A stretch of DNA of 45,273 nucleotides from CAYQUL01 sp964568925 (lineage in GTDB: Bacteria; Patescibacteriota; Microgenomatia; UBA8517): assembly GCA_964568925.1 (NCBI GenBank), contig CAZMSJ010000007.1:1-45273 (forward strand). Reading direction: 5' to 3'. The notes beneath the pieces are model-generated. The model worked only from the letters and a program-made list of their open reading frames with translations, was not told the origin of the DNA and searched no databases. Of this stretch, positions 32,891 through 41,550 are shown piece by piece. Numbering within the stretch: position 1 is the first letter of the stretch; every line of letters begins with the position of its first letter. The translations under genes and the position numbers were made by a program.

Positions 32891-33505
32891 ATGAAAAGAC
32901 TGGCTCAGTTCCTTGGTCTCTTTGTGGCCCTCCTGGTGTTATTTGTATCATTGTTTGAATCTGTTTCAGTTAAATACGCAGGGAGTAATGCACATCCTCA
33001 GGTCATGAAAAATCATGCTGAAGGGATTGATGTTGTCTACGGTCTCCCATATGGTGGTTCAATTACTCCTGTTTCTCCTTTGTGGCCAATAAAAGCTGCT
33101 CGTGATCGAGTAAAACTCTCTACAATCTCTACTGATGAAGAAAGAGCTGACTATATGTTGCTTTTGGCGGACAAACGTCTTTCATTGGCCAGCCATTTGT
33201 GGTCACTTGATGACCTAGACGCTGCAATTGTCACATTCTCAAAGTCTGAAATGTATTTGCGAAATTCGGCAGATACATTGATGGAGAAGAATGATCATGC
33301 CAAGTATTCAGGGAGACTCTTGGTGCTAAACCAAGCTTCACTCAAACATCGACAAATACTCGAGCAGATTCTCGCTGAAAGTTCAGATGACACAAGACCT
33401 CGAGTTATCGAAATTATGGATAACACTAAATATGTGTACACCAAAACTTCTGCAGCACTTACTTCAATTGGTGTTTCTCCACAAGCAAATCTGTTTGAGG
33501 ATTAA
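32891..33505 (+). CDS. DUF5667-type exported protein, 204 aa
   Basis: The N-terminus is a signal anchor (about 5-24). The mature part begins with a short Gly/Pro stretch and then SPLWPIKAARDRVKLS (about residues 63-78), the hallmark of DUF5667: a Pro-rich entry into two or three long helices carrying ADYMLLLADKRLSLA and further Lys/Glu-rich helices. Such proteins are common in Patescibacteria and Actinobacteria, exported and of unknown function. No enzyme residues are evident. Whether it is secreted or anchored is uncertain. Confidence 0.75.
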   Translation: MKRLAQFLGLFVALLVLFVSLFESVSVKYAGSNAHPQVMKNHAEGIDVVYGLPYGGSITPVSPLWPIKAARDRVKLSTISTDEERADYMLLLADKRLSLASHLWSLDDLDAAIVTFSKSEMYLRNSADTLMEKNDHAKYSGRLLVLNQASLKHRQILEQILAESSDDTRPRVIEIMDNTKYVYTKTSAALTSIGVSPQANLFED

Positions 33506-33535
33506 ATTCTTTAAACTAAACAAAACAAAAGGAGC

Positions 33536-34417
33536 TTATTGTGATATTTCTTTGAGGTAAGACCTAAATTCGTCTTTTAGTTCTGGGTGGGTGAGTGCAA
33601 ATTCGACAACAGCCTTCAAGTATCCAAGTTTACTTCCTGTATCGTAATACTTTGCATCTGAAAATTGAATTGCATATACCTTTTGTTTTTTGTCAGCAAT
33701 AAGTCTTGATAGGGCGTCAATATAGTTTGGCTCACGCCCCACAATATCGTTTACAACGTCTTTTAAATAAGGATTGATCTCTGGGGTAAACAAAAAGCCT
33801 GCAAGTGTTGCATACGTTGATGGAGCCTTACCTTCACCTGGTTTCTCTATAATGTTTTCAACTTCAAGAACACCCGGTTCTACCTCTTTGCCTGTCGCAA
33901 AGCCATATTTCTTTCCATCTTCTGGCTTATCCATTTTCATTGAACCTAATATGATTCCTCCATATTTTTCATGAGCTTCAATGAGTTGTGTGGCCATTGG
34001 CGTCTCTGAAATTAAAATATCGTCACCCCAACTAACTAAGTACGGTTCAGTGTCACCAATTGCCGACAATGCATTTGTGATTGGGGTCGCGTTACCTCGA
34101 GGTCCTTTCTGCCTGATGAAAATAAAATTTGCAAGATTTGTTATAGATCGCAATTCTTCAAGCATTTTGGTTTTACCTGTCTCTTGAAGGAGAGCTTCAA
34201 GTTCTGGATGGGTATCAAAGTGGTCTTCAATCGCTCGCTTGTGCCAACCGGTAACGAGAATAATATCTTTGATTCCTGCCTTCACAAACTGTTCAACAAT
34301 TATTTGAACGGTTGGTTTGTCGACAATGGGGAGCATCTCTTTCGGCATTGCCTTTGTCTGGGGGAGAAAGCGTGTTCCAAAACCTGCAACTGGGATAATT
34401 GCTTTTGTAACTTTCAT
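33536..34417 (-). CDS. galU: UTP-glucose-1-phosphate uridylyltransferase
   Basis: It makes UDP-glucose for glycan synthesis. The 293-aa chain has the nucleotidyltransferase motif AIIPVAGFGTRFLPQTKAMP, MLPIVDKPTVQ, the sugar-binding VSWGDDILI with metal Asp, the GSMKMDKPEDGKKYGF region and IIEKPGEGKAPS. The frame goes up to 34456, but the family start is MKVTKAIIPVAG at 34417, where TACTAT lies ten bases upstream. A 45-aa membrane-protein gene is 35 bases upstream on the same strand. galU serves surface glycans such as those handled by the LCP and glycosyltransferase genes. Confidence 0.95.
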   Translation of the reverse strand: MKVTKAIIPVAGFGTRFLPQTKAMPKEMLPIVDKPTVQIIVEQFVKAGIKDIILVTGWHKRAIEDHFDTHPELEALLQETGKTKMLEELRSITNLANFIFIRQKGPRGNATPITNALSAIGDTEPYLVSWGDDILISETPMATQLIEAHEKYGGIILGSMKMDKPEDGKKYGFATGKEVEPGVLEVENIIEKPGEGKAPSTYATLAGFLFTPEINPYLKDVVNDIVGREPNYIDALSRLIADKKQKVYAIQFSDAKYYDTGSKLGYLKAVVEFALTHPELKDEFRSYLKEISQ

Positions 34418-34452
34418 TGGTACGTCAATAGTACTCTTGGAAAAAACAAAAA

Positions 34453-34590
34453 TCAAAGTAGAAGAATCTTTATAATAACAACGAATCGAAAAAGGATAGA
34501 AAGAAACAATAAAATGATCGTAATAAAAAGAACAACTGGCATGATGTATGTGGTATAGAACTTCCGCAGATCCTTTATGTATATCTTCAT
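34453..34590 (-). CDS. Small single-pass membrane protein, 45 aa, upstream of galU
   Basis: The start is ATG at 34590, six bases after TACAGT, a leaderless arrangement. The product is MKIYIKDLRKFYTTY, then one long hydrophobic segment (about residues 18-45, VLFITIILLFLSILF and VVIIKILLL). The basic N-terminus suggests a cytosolic start. It ends 35 bases before galU on the same strand and could share its transcript. It has no recognisable family. Confidence 0.65.
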   Translation of the reverse strand: MKIYIKDLRKFYTTYIMPVVLFITIILLFLSILFRFVVIIKILLL

Positions 34591-34673
34591 GTATTAACTG
34601 TACAACAAATACCCTTTTTCAAGCTAAAGCAAAAATATTAATCCCAAAGAATCGCATCTTTTTGATTGTTGAC

Positions 34674-34721
34674 ATTCCATATGTAGTGCGAGAATATGGA
34701 TTCTAACACTAGATATAGTGA
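34674..34721. promoter_or_regulatory. Pair of NrdR boxes in the nrdR-nrdJ promoter
   Basis: Box 2, ACACTAGATATAGTGA (34706-34721), matches the ACACTATATATAGTGT-type NrdR consensus at 14 of 16 bases. Box 1, ATTCCATATGTAGTGC (34674-34689), matches at 11 of 16. Their starts are 32 bases apart, the spacing of known NrdR operators (three helical turns). TTGACA (34669-34674) precedes box 1, so bound NrdR would cover the promoter. This predicts autoregulation of nrdR with the RNR gene. Confidence 0.85.
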
Positions 34722-34736
34722 TTTTATGTTTCACAT

Positions 34737-35195
34737 ATGAAATGTCCGTTTTGCGGAGACGCACGTAATGAAGTCCTTGAGTCAAGAGTTGTTGAGGATG
34801 GAGTCGCGATAAGAAGAAGACGTTCATGTGAGAAATGTGAGAAGCGTTTTACAACGTTTGAACGAGTAAACAAATCATCATTGTTGGTGATTAAAAAAGA
34901 CGGAAGAAGAGAAGCATTTGATGCAGATAAATTGGTCAGAGGAATTGTTCGAGCCGTCGGCAAGAGACCTGTTTCTCTGTCACAAGTTGTTGAAATCGTA
35001 AACGAAGTAGAACGAGAAATGCTAAAAAAGCAGACACAAGAAGTTGCTACCCAAGTTGTTGGGAAAGCAGTGCTTAAGCGATTGAAAAAGATTGATAAGG
35101 TTGCATGGTTACGGTTTGCAAGTGTGTATTTAGAATTTGAAGATTTATCAGACTTTGAAACTCTTATAGAGAAGACAAGTCTTTTAAAAAACTAA
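34737..35195 (+). CDS. nrdR: Transcriptional repressor NrdR
   Basis: This 152-aa repressor senses adenine nucleotides and shuts off ribonucleotide reductase genes. The N-terminal zinc ribbon has Cys3, Cys6, Cys31 and Cys34 (CPFCG and CEKCEKRFTTFE). The DNA-contacting RRRR cluster lies between them. An ATP-cone (about residues 49-139, VIKKDGRREAFDADKLVRGI) follows. Two NrdR boxes sit in its own promoter. The RNR gene begins one base after its stop, so the two are in one operon. Confidence 0.96.
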   Translation: MKCPFCGDARNEVLESRVVEDGVAIRRRRSCEKCEKRFTTFERVNKSSLLVIKKDGRREAFDADKLVRGIVRAVGKRPVSLSQVVEIVNEVEREMLKKQTQEVATQVVGKAVLKRLKKIDKVAWLRFASVYLEFEDLSDFETLIEKTSLLKN

Positions 35196-35196
35196 T

Positions 35197-37698
35197 ATGG
35201 CACAAATAATTCAAGGAGCAGACAAAAACGAAAACGGCGCTTTTCGCGACGAAAGAAAATCAAAATTGTTTTTTATTCCTGAGTCAGAAATAACTGAAAA
35301 GGGAACACTTACTCCTCTCCAAAACACTATCTTCATGGATCGATATTCTCTTAAAAACGAAACTGATGGCTCTGCAATGGAAACGATTCCAGAACAAATG
35401 TGGATGCGTGTCGCACGAGGTATTGCACAGTTTGAACCAACATTAAAACTACAAAAAGAATGGGAACCAAAGTTCTTTGATGTCATGAAAGATTTCAAGT
35501 TTGTTCCCGGAGGTCGCATCTTGTCAGGTGCTGGTACCGGCTATGAAGTAACCTTCTTTAATTGCTACGTTATTCCTTCTCCAAAGGACTCGCGTGGAGG
35601 AATTATGGAAAACATTACACAAACAGTTGAAATTCAGTCACGAGCTGGTGGTGTCGGCGTAAACCTAAGTTCTCTCCGCCCACGTGGTGCCAGAGTTAGA
35701 AAGGTAAATGGAACTTCATCTGGTCCAGTGAATTGGGCATCTCTTTATTCAACTGCAAATCATGATGTTATTCAGCAAGGGGGAAGTCGTCGAGGAGCAT
35801 TGATGCTCATGCTTAATGACTGGCATCCAGATATTAAGGAGTTTATTAAAGTGAAAGAGGATTTAACAAAAATCCCTGGTGCAAATCTTTCTGTCTGTGT
35901 ATCAGACACATTTATGGAAGCTGTTAAAAATGACGCAGATTGGGATTTAGTGTTTCCTGATTTTGCAACTGAACCTGATTACGATGACGTGTGGGATGGA
36001 GACATTGACGCATGGAGGTCGGCAGGCAAAAAGGTTATTGTCTATGAAACAGTAAAGGCAAAGGCGATTTGGGACATGATTGCAGATGCTGCATGGAGAA
36101 GTGCAGAGCCAGGACTTCATTTTATTGAAAGATCAAACAAGAGAAGTAATACTTGGTATTTTGAAAAATTGATTGCAACAAACCCTTGTGGAGAGCAGCC
36201 GCTTGGAGCATGGTCAGTGTGTAATCTTGGAGCATTTAATCTGGCTGCTTATGTGAATGAAAAAGGAGAATTTGATTTTGAGGGACTCGGGAAAGACTCT
36301 CAAGTTGCGATGCGTTTCTTGGATAACGTCGTTGATGCTAATTTCTACTTCTATAAAGAGACACAAGACAGACAGATGGAGATACGAAGAACAGGGCTCG
36401 GGACCATGGGTCTAGGGGATGCCTTGATCAAAATGAAAATTGCATATGGCTCTGAAGAATCCATTCCGGTGATTGATCAAATCTATAGAACTATTCGAGA
36501 TAATGCATATTTTTCTTCAAGCCAAATTGCAGAAGAGAAAGGTTCATTCCCAAAGTTTGATAAAGATAAGTATTTGGAAGGTCACTTTATCAAACGTCTT
36601 CCTAAATATATTCGAAAAAGTATCGCCAAACATGGTATTCGAAATGCAGTGCTCTTAACACAAGCACCTACCGGAACAACATCTCTTTTGGCTGGAGTTT
36701 CATCGGGAATTGAGCCGGTATATAACTTTGAATTTAAGAGAAAGGATAGAACAGGAGAACGTATTATCTATCATCCGTTGTTTGAAGAATGGAAGAAAGA
36801 AAATCCTGATGCAGATAAGCCTAGTTACTTTGTCTGTGCAATGGATTTGTCACCTGAAGAGCATTTGAAGGTACAGGCAAAAATTCAAGAATATACCGAT
36901 TCATCAATTTCAAAGACCGTGAATGCACCAAATGATTTCACTGTTGAAGATGTGAAACGTTTATACAGTCTTGCCTATGATTGGGGATGCAAAGGGATTA
37001 CCTTTTTCCGTGATGGTTCTCGAGCTGGTGTTCTTGAGAATGTAAAAGAAGAAAAGAAGACTGAACCAGTTGAAGAGAAAAAAGAAGTCATCACTGATGG
37101 AAACTACCTCGTTGATCGACCGTTTGTTGTTCATGGTGCAACATACAAAATTCAGACACCTGCTGGTAAAGCGTTCATCACTATTAATGAAGATGAAGAA
37201 GGAGAGCCAATGGAAGTATTTGTAAATGTAGGTAAAGCAGGAAGTGATATCGCAGCAATAGCGGAAGCTTTGGGTCGCACTATTTCAGCAACACTGAGAC
37301 TACGTGGAAAAGCGTCTGCAAAGGACAGAGCGAAAGAAATCAGTGAACAGTTAATTGGTATTGGTGGACGAAGATCTGTTGGCTTTGGAGCAAACAAAGT
37401 TAGGTCATTACCAGATGGAATTGGAATAGCGATTGCAACTCATTTTGGATTAAAAGAAGCAAATAGTGCAGAGCACTCAAATGGGCATTCCACACTTCCA
37501 AAAGAAATGCAGGAAGCACTCTTTGCTAAACAAGAAGCAACGGTTATAGCCGCTGGTGGTCAAGTAATGGCAATTCTTGAAGAGGAACAAGTCTTAGGGA
37601 AAAAGAAAGCTGATATTTGTCCAGAATGTGGCGAACACACCTTGGTTTTTGAAGAAGGTTGTGCCAAGTGTTACTCCTGTGGACATTCTGAATGTTAA
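35197..37698 (+). CDS. nrdJ: Class II (adenosylcobalamin-dependent) ribonucleotide reductase
   Basis: It reduces ribonucleotides using a 5'-deoxyadenosyl radical from cobalamin and needs no oxygen. The 833-aa chain has the substrate-pocket Cys in FFNCYVIPSP, the RAGGVGVNLSSLRPRG and QGGSRRGALMLML blocks, the radical/thiol motif NPCGEQPLGA with VCNLGAFNL (about 327-345), and APTGTTSLLAG. After a charged linker (about 610-627) comes a TSCPD-like domain (about 640-740), common in NrdJ. The end is a zinc ribbon, CPECG...CAKCYSCGHSEC, about 808-833. No ATP-cone is seen, so allostery may depend on the specificity site and NrdR. A cobalamin adenosyltransferase gene follows 29 bases downstream. Confidence 0.95.
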   Translation: MAQIIQGADKNENGAFRDERKSKLFFIPESEITEKGTLTPLQNTIFMDRYSLKNETDGSAMETIPEQMWMRVARGIAQFEPTLKLQKEWEPKFFDVMKDFKFVPGGRILSGAGTGYEVTFFNCYVIPSPKDSRGGIMENITQTVEIQSRAGGVGVNLSSLRPRGARVRKVNGTSSGPVNWASLYSTANHDVIQQGGSRRGALMLMLNDWHPDIKEFIKVKEDLTKIPGANLSVCVSDTFMEAVKNDADWDLVFPDFATEPDYDDVWDGDIDAWRSAGKKVIVYETVKAKAIWDMIADAAWRSAEPGLHFIERSNKRSNTWYFEKLIATNPCGEQPLGAWSVCNLGAFNLAAYVNEKGEFDFEGLGKDSQVAMRFLDNVVDANFYFYKETQDRQMEIRRTGLGTMGLGDALIKMKIAYGSEESIPVIDQIYRTIRDNAYFSSSQIAEEKGSFPKFDKDKYLEGHFIKRLPKYIRKSIAKHGIRNAVLLTQAPTGTTSLLAGVSSGIEPVYNFEFKRKDRTGERIIYHPLFEEWKKENPDADKPSYFVCAMDLSPEEHLKVQAKIQEYTDSSISKTVNAPNDFTVEDVKRLYSLAYDWGCKGITFFRDGSRAGVLENVKEEKKTEPVEEKKEVITDGNYLVDRPFVVHGATYKIQTPAGKAFITINEDEEGEPMEVFVNVGKAGSDIAAIAEALGRTISATLRLRGKASAKDRAKEISEQLIGIGGRRSVGFGANKVRSLPDGIGIAIATHFGLKEANSAEHSNGHSTLPKEMQEALFAKQEATVIAAGGQVMAILEEEQVLGKKKADICPECGEHTLVFEEGCAKCYSCGHSEC

Positions 37699-37727
37699 AT
37701 TCTTTTTAGTGTTACAATCCAATCCAA

Positions 37728-38273
37728 ATGGGCATATACACGAAGAAGGGTGACAAAGGAAAAACCTCATTATTTGAACCTAAACCAACCAAGAGAGGAA
37801 GGGTTTCAAAAGCATCTCTTCGTGTTCACGCCATTGGTGCCGTTGATGAATTAAATAGTTATCTTGGAGTGGCAAACTATTATTGTGAAACAGAGGAGAC
37901 TAAAACATTTATTCAAGGTGTACAAAAAGACTTGTTTACCGTTGGTTCCATTCTTGCAAAAGCCCCATTGGTTTTATCTTCTGAGAGGGTAGCTGCGATT
38001 GAAAAAAAGATTGATGAGATAGATAGCGTCTTGCCTCCGTTAAGAAATTTTCTGATGCCAGAGGGTTCAGAAGCTGCCGTACACTTTATGTATGCACGTG
38101 CGATTGCTCGAAGAGCCGAGAGACGGGTTGTTGCATTAAGTAAACGTGAAGAAATTGCACCAGTTATATTAGAGTTCATGAATAGAATGTCAGACCTTTT
38201 ATTTATTTTGTTTAGAGATGAAAACAGAAGAAGTGGAGAGCGTGAAGAAATTTGGATTGGTAGAAAATCTTAA
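37728..38273 (+). CDS. PduO-type ATP:cob(I)alamin adenosyltransferase
   Basis: This 181-aa enzyme makes adenosylcobalamin, the cofactor of the neighbouring class II reductase. The ATP-binding MGIYTKKGDKGKTSLF starts the chain. GAVDELNSYLGVA with the catalytic Asp, ARAIARRAERRVVAL and MNRMSDLLFILFR complete the family pattern. No cobalamin synthesis genes are in the window, so the cell probably salvages B12. TACAAT (37713-37718) ends nine bases before the ATG, so it may also be transcribed on its own. Its stop overlaps the convergent gene by four bases. Confidence 0.94.
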   Translation: MGIYTKKGDKGKTSLFEPKPTKRGRVSKASLRVHAIGAVDELNSYLGVANYYCETEETKTFIQGVQKDLFTVGSILAKAPLVLSSERVAAIEKKIDEIDSVLPPLRNFLMPEGSEAAVHFMYARAIARRAERRVVALSKREEIAPVILEFMNRMSDLLFILFRDENRRSGEREEIWIGRKS

Positions 38274-39526
38274 TTTTTTGAAAATAGTCCTGCTATAAAA
38301 GCTGCAAAAGCGAGTGGCAAAAGTGCCGAATGAAAGGCATTTTCTTCGGTAGTTACTTGTAACTGTTCCCTTATCTTTGGCGATAGTGTTTTCCCTGAGC
38401 GGATAAGAGCATCGCACTCTTCACAAATTTTGCATGGCCCTAGCCATTTTTCAGCATTTGGATTGTGACATCCTCCCGCCATACAGATGCCCCACAATGA
38501 AAAATCATATTCAACTTCTCGTGGACCAAATGCAGTTTCAATATATCCACCACCATTGCATCCAGAAATTTCTTGAACTTCCTTGAGACTTGTTACGTAA
38601 TCTGCCTGTGACTCAGGTAGTTTTCCCCGTGCCGTAACATTTTGCATTTTCAGAACTACTTTTCCTAGCTCCTTTTGTAGTTTTTCGCGTGACACCTCTT
38701 CCATATCAAAAATGTTTTCTTCTATAAACAGTTCAAACTCATGGAGTATCTGACTAATTGATTCATCAATCTCTGGGTTTTTGTTAGCCGCGGCATGCAC
38801 AGTGTCCAGCTGTTTATTGGTTACAGTTTCAATCTCTGTGATAAGTTCATGAATCCCAAAATGAGGAAAAGACATAAGTGTTCCCGTTGTTTCTATGATG
38901 TCTTGTCTTCCGCTATCACTCATGAATTTTTTACCGGTCAACTTCTGTATGAGTTGTTTATTTTGCTCAAGGGTCATAGAAGTAACAACCGTCATTGCTT
39001 GAATTTCATCTCCGCTTTTTTGGTAGAAATATGTTTGAGAATTAGGGTATGTGATGCCGTCATATCCTGACCAACCAGGTGGGGATGTAAACACAAATGA
39101 TGTGTTGTCTGGAGATGTATGTAACAGACTGTTTAACTTCACAATATTTGATTTAACAGTTCCCGCGCGCTCAGTAGCTGAAACAGTATCTGTTAGCAGT
39201 ACATTGTCATATCTGGGGCAAATGATGTCTCCACTTGAATCAAATGAAAGGGGAATAGGTAACACGGGCTCTTGTTTTAAGTATTCCCAATAAAAAGACA
39301 AAAGGTCCTCTCTATTTTTAGTAATGATTTCTCGTTGAAAAGTATCAACATCACCATGTCGTTCATATGCTGCAGCATTTACTGCAATTTGAGAGTCAAT
39401 ATGAAACCCAGTTAGGGGTAGCAAAAAAACAGAATCAGAAGTGTGGCATTGAGCCTCTTTTCTCATATAGGTACCTGCTCGGGCAAGAGTAAGATTGCTA
39501 GTTTTCCGACTATACGGTTGCGGCAC
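38270..39526 (-). CDS. Cysteine-motif protein, 418 aa (unrecognised)
   Basis: This is a large, mostly soluble protein whose first 330 residues are mixed alpha/beta with a long coiled-coil-like helix at about 255-285. The C-terminal part has a Cys-rich knot: ISGCNGGGY, GICMAGGCHNPN, then GPCKICEECDALI, enough for one or two zinc or iron-sulfur sites. It ends in a hydrophobic helix (about 400-415, LLPLAFAAFIAGLF), perhaps a tail anchor. The start is uncertain: GTG at 39526 has AGGAG only two bases away, and a later ATG at 39466 is an alternative. The gene is convergent with the adenosyltransferase. I do not recognise the family. Confidence 0.55.
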   Translation of the reverse strand: MPQPYSRKTSNLTLARAGTYMRKEAQCHTSDSVFLLPLTGFHIDSQIAVNAAAYERHGDVDTFQREIITKNREDLLSFYWEYLKQEPVLPIPLSFDSSGDIICPRYDNVLLTDTVSATERAGTVKSNIVKLNSLLHTSPDNTSFVFTSPPGWSGYDGITYPNSQTYFYQKSGDEIQAMTVVTSMTLEQNKQLIQKLTGKKFMSDSGRQDIIETTGTLMSFPHFGIHELITEIETVTNKQLDTVHAAANKNPEIDESISQILHEFELFIEENIFDMEEVSREKLQKELGKVVLKMQNVTARGKLPESQADYVTSLKEVQEISGCNGGGYIETAFGPREVEYDFSLWGICMAGGCHNPNAEKWLGPCKICEECDALIRSGKTLSPKIREQLQVTTEENAFHSALLPLAFAAFIAGLFSKN

Positions 39527-39645
39527 AGCTCCTGAGTTTCACAGGATTCCTTAAACACAATCCTCTTATCTAGTCATCATATTTCTTTGGAGAAAGAAGT
39601 CAAGACACTACCTGGGTATGTAACCTTCAAAATATGTGGTAGTCG

Positions 39646-39893
39646 TTAATTAGAATGATTCTTTGCCTTAAATCGAGGAATAAGTAATACGATAATGAGA
39701 CCTATGAAGTTTAATATTCCAAAAATTGCAAGCCAACCGTTTCACCTTCCAAAACACCAATCTTATAAAGGCTAAAGAAAAAAGTAACTAGACCTAGTAA
39801 TAATAGTAATGGTGAACCGCCAGTTTGAGCTATCCAATTAAAAATAGCGCAACTAACTATCGCAATTAAAATAAATGAACTTTTACTGTTCAT
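39646..39893 (-). pseudogene. Frameshifted small membrane protein gene (about 82 aa if intact)
   Basis: From the ATG at 39893 (six bases after TATAAT, a leaderless layout) the frame reads MNSKSSFILIAIVSCAIF and further hydrophobic sequence. It then stops soon after LEGETVG at 39711. In the next frame the hydrophobic protein continues without a gap, as GWLAIFGILNFIGLIIVLL and IPRFKAKNH, to a stop at 39646-39648. The whole span is 248 bases, one short of 83 codons, so a single base is missing around 39735-39741. This is either a recent frameshift mutation or a sequencing error. The local sequence is not a classic slippery site. Confidence 0.75.
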
Positions 39894-39929
39894 GAACAAA
39901 TTATATGTTTTGTGTGGGGATAATTACCA

Positions 39930-40784
39930 CTACCTTTTCCATGAGACAATTGCCCCTGCACAAAACTTTTTTGAAAGTACAAATTGAATACGCTGTAAAT
40001 CTAACTGTGAAATTTTGTTAGTCCGAGCCATCTCTTTTCCAATATGAATAGTTTCTTCCCCTCGATCTTCAACAAACTGTTCTGAAATAAGTGCGCCAAG
40101 TGGCATATCAGTAGAACTTTCGACTGGAGACTCAAGACGATCTGCATATACATAGAGACAAGCGGCCCATTCTTCGCTTGTTGTGAGTTTTTGATCAAGA
40201 AGAGGGAAATAGAGGGTATTTGTAAACAAGCTTTTACGTTTCCGAACAACAATTGGATTACTGGTGTATCCCAAAACCAGACCGTCTGACAAAACACCAT
40301 AGAGCTGTTCTGAAATTCCAAGTTTTTTATTTTGTAATTCAGGTTTTATAACAACTCCCACATATGAATAAAGTGGCTTGTGATACAGGAACTGTTCAAT
40401 TTCTTTGAGTTGCTCGTGAGGGAAGGGAACACTCATAAGTTGACTCAGTTCAGTTAACTTTAAACCACTTAACAAGTCCGTAAGAAGTCTATGTACAAGC
40501 TCCGAGTGGTCTGGAAAAACCTTCTTTTTATATTCAATTAAAGCAATTGGTTTTTCATTATCAAGCATGACGAAGGTTTCACCTGTTACAGTACTGTCAA
40601 TTTCGTTTTGAAATAGTGATGGGGAATGGAGGAATTTTTCTAGTGTTAGGTGTCCGGTACCCCAACCCTCGTTTTTCTCGATTATGGGAAGTACCCATTT
40701 ACACAGTTTTTGTACTGTTTCTGTATCGGTAAGAATTGTCTTACCTGAAGCGTCATGTTCAAAATCGATTCTTTGTAGGACCAT
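39930..40784 (-). CDS. GNAT-like acyltransferase, 284 aa
   Basis: The middle of the protein has the GNAT core order: SYVGVVIKPELQNKKLGISE resembles the V-x-PxxRxxGxG acetyl-CoA loop, followed by a helix and LGYTSNPIVVRKR. The flanking N- and C-terminal regions (about 1-125 and 205-284) are not typical. The Q-N-K-K-L-G loop is weaker than the standard R/Q-x-x-G-x-G/A, so activity is uncertain. TAGAAT (40793-40798, minus strand) ends eight bases before the ATG, so the mRNA is probably leaderless. It diverges from the exported protein at 40872. Confidence 0.6.
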   Translation of the reverse strand: MVLQRIDFEHDASGKTILTDTETVQKLCKWVLPIIEKNEGWGTGHLTLEKFLHSPSLFQNEIDSTVTGETFVMLDNEKPIALIEYKKKVFPDHSELVHRLLTDLLSGLKLTELSQLMSVPFPHEQLKEIEQFLYHKPLYSYVGVVIKPELQNKKLGISEQLYGVLSDGLVLGYTSNPIVVRKRKSLFTNTLYFPLLDQKLTTSEEWAACLYVYADRLESPVESSTDMPLGALISEQFVEDRGEETIHIGKEMARTNKISQLDLQRIQFVLSKKFCAGAIVSWKR

Positions 40785-40871
40785 TACGTTTGATTCTACC
40801 TTAGTTTACGTGTTCTTATATACGGATATCCAGATATACAGAGAATTTTGTTTAGAGTATAGTTTTAAGTA

Positions 40872-41483
40872 ATGCGATTGGCATTTATACTCGGTGTAAT
40901 TTCATTTTTAGCTATCGTTTTGGTAGCATCTTACCGCAATGGTATTGTGGCTATTTCAAACGACAATACTGGCGATATATTGTTACCTGATGGCACCTCA
41001 TGTGTGCAGAGAGACTCAAGCGGAGTTGGATATGTTGATGGTCAGATAATCGTGGGTTTGGAAGATTCACAACAATATACGAATCTAACGTCTTTTTTGA
41101 AGGATTATCCTGATGTTAAGATTTTAGAGACAGATAAGCTTCTTCAATTTGGCTCACAGGCAACTGTTTGCTTCACTAATTTAGCTTCAAAAGAGAGCCT
41201 CACTCAAGATTTGATACATAGTGGTGGAAAAGTTACTGTTATGCGCGATTCAAGTTATTGTTTTCAAGTTAAGTATCCGGATTTTACCGGACGCGAAACA
41301 GTCGAGAATGTGTTAAAACCATACGCAAAATCAGCCACGATAGAAAATTTCCTTTTCAGTCCATATAACGTGATCGTTCAGGTACCTTCTGGAGAAGAAA
41401 AGAGCATGTTACAAAAGATCAAGACTTTGTTGGTTAAATACTCACAATTAAATACCTGTGGAGCAATAGCACAACCTTTTTAG
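40872..41483 (+). CDS. Exported or anchored protein, 203 aa (unrecognised)
   Basis: The N-terminus has a signal-anchor helix (about 3-22). The rest is extracytoplasmic with four Cys, enough for disulfides. YVDGQIIVGLED (about residues 55-66) resembles the start of subtilase propeptide-like (I9) domains, and a second similar strand-helix unit, TVENVLKPY onwards, follows. This suggests two ferredoxin-like domains. No catalytic motif is visible. TATAGT (40858-40863) ends eight bases before the ATG. It is 68 bases upstream of the gene pair with the TraG/HerA-like ATPase and may belong to that group. Confidence 0.55.
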   Translation: MRLAFILGVISFLAIVLVASYRNGIVAISNDNTGDILLPDGTSCVQRDSSGVGYVDGQIIVGLEDSQQYTNLTSFLKDYPDVKILETDKLLQFGSQATVCFTNLASKESLTQDLIHSGGKVTVMRDSSYCFQVKYPDFTGRETVENVLKPYAKSATIENFLFSPYNVIVQVPSGEEKSMLQKIKTLLVKYSQLNTCGAIAQPF

Positions 41484-41550
41484 TTTTTTATCGAAAAGTA
41501 ATATCTTTTCCATTGCGGCAATAAGGTGGCAAGTATAGAATGAATTGACT

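Noticed and set aside
34674..34721. Cobalamin riboswitch before the class II RNR
   Set aside because: Only about 60 bases of suitable leader exist and no B12-box-like sequence is visible; the repeats fit NrdR boxes better.
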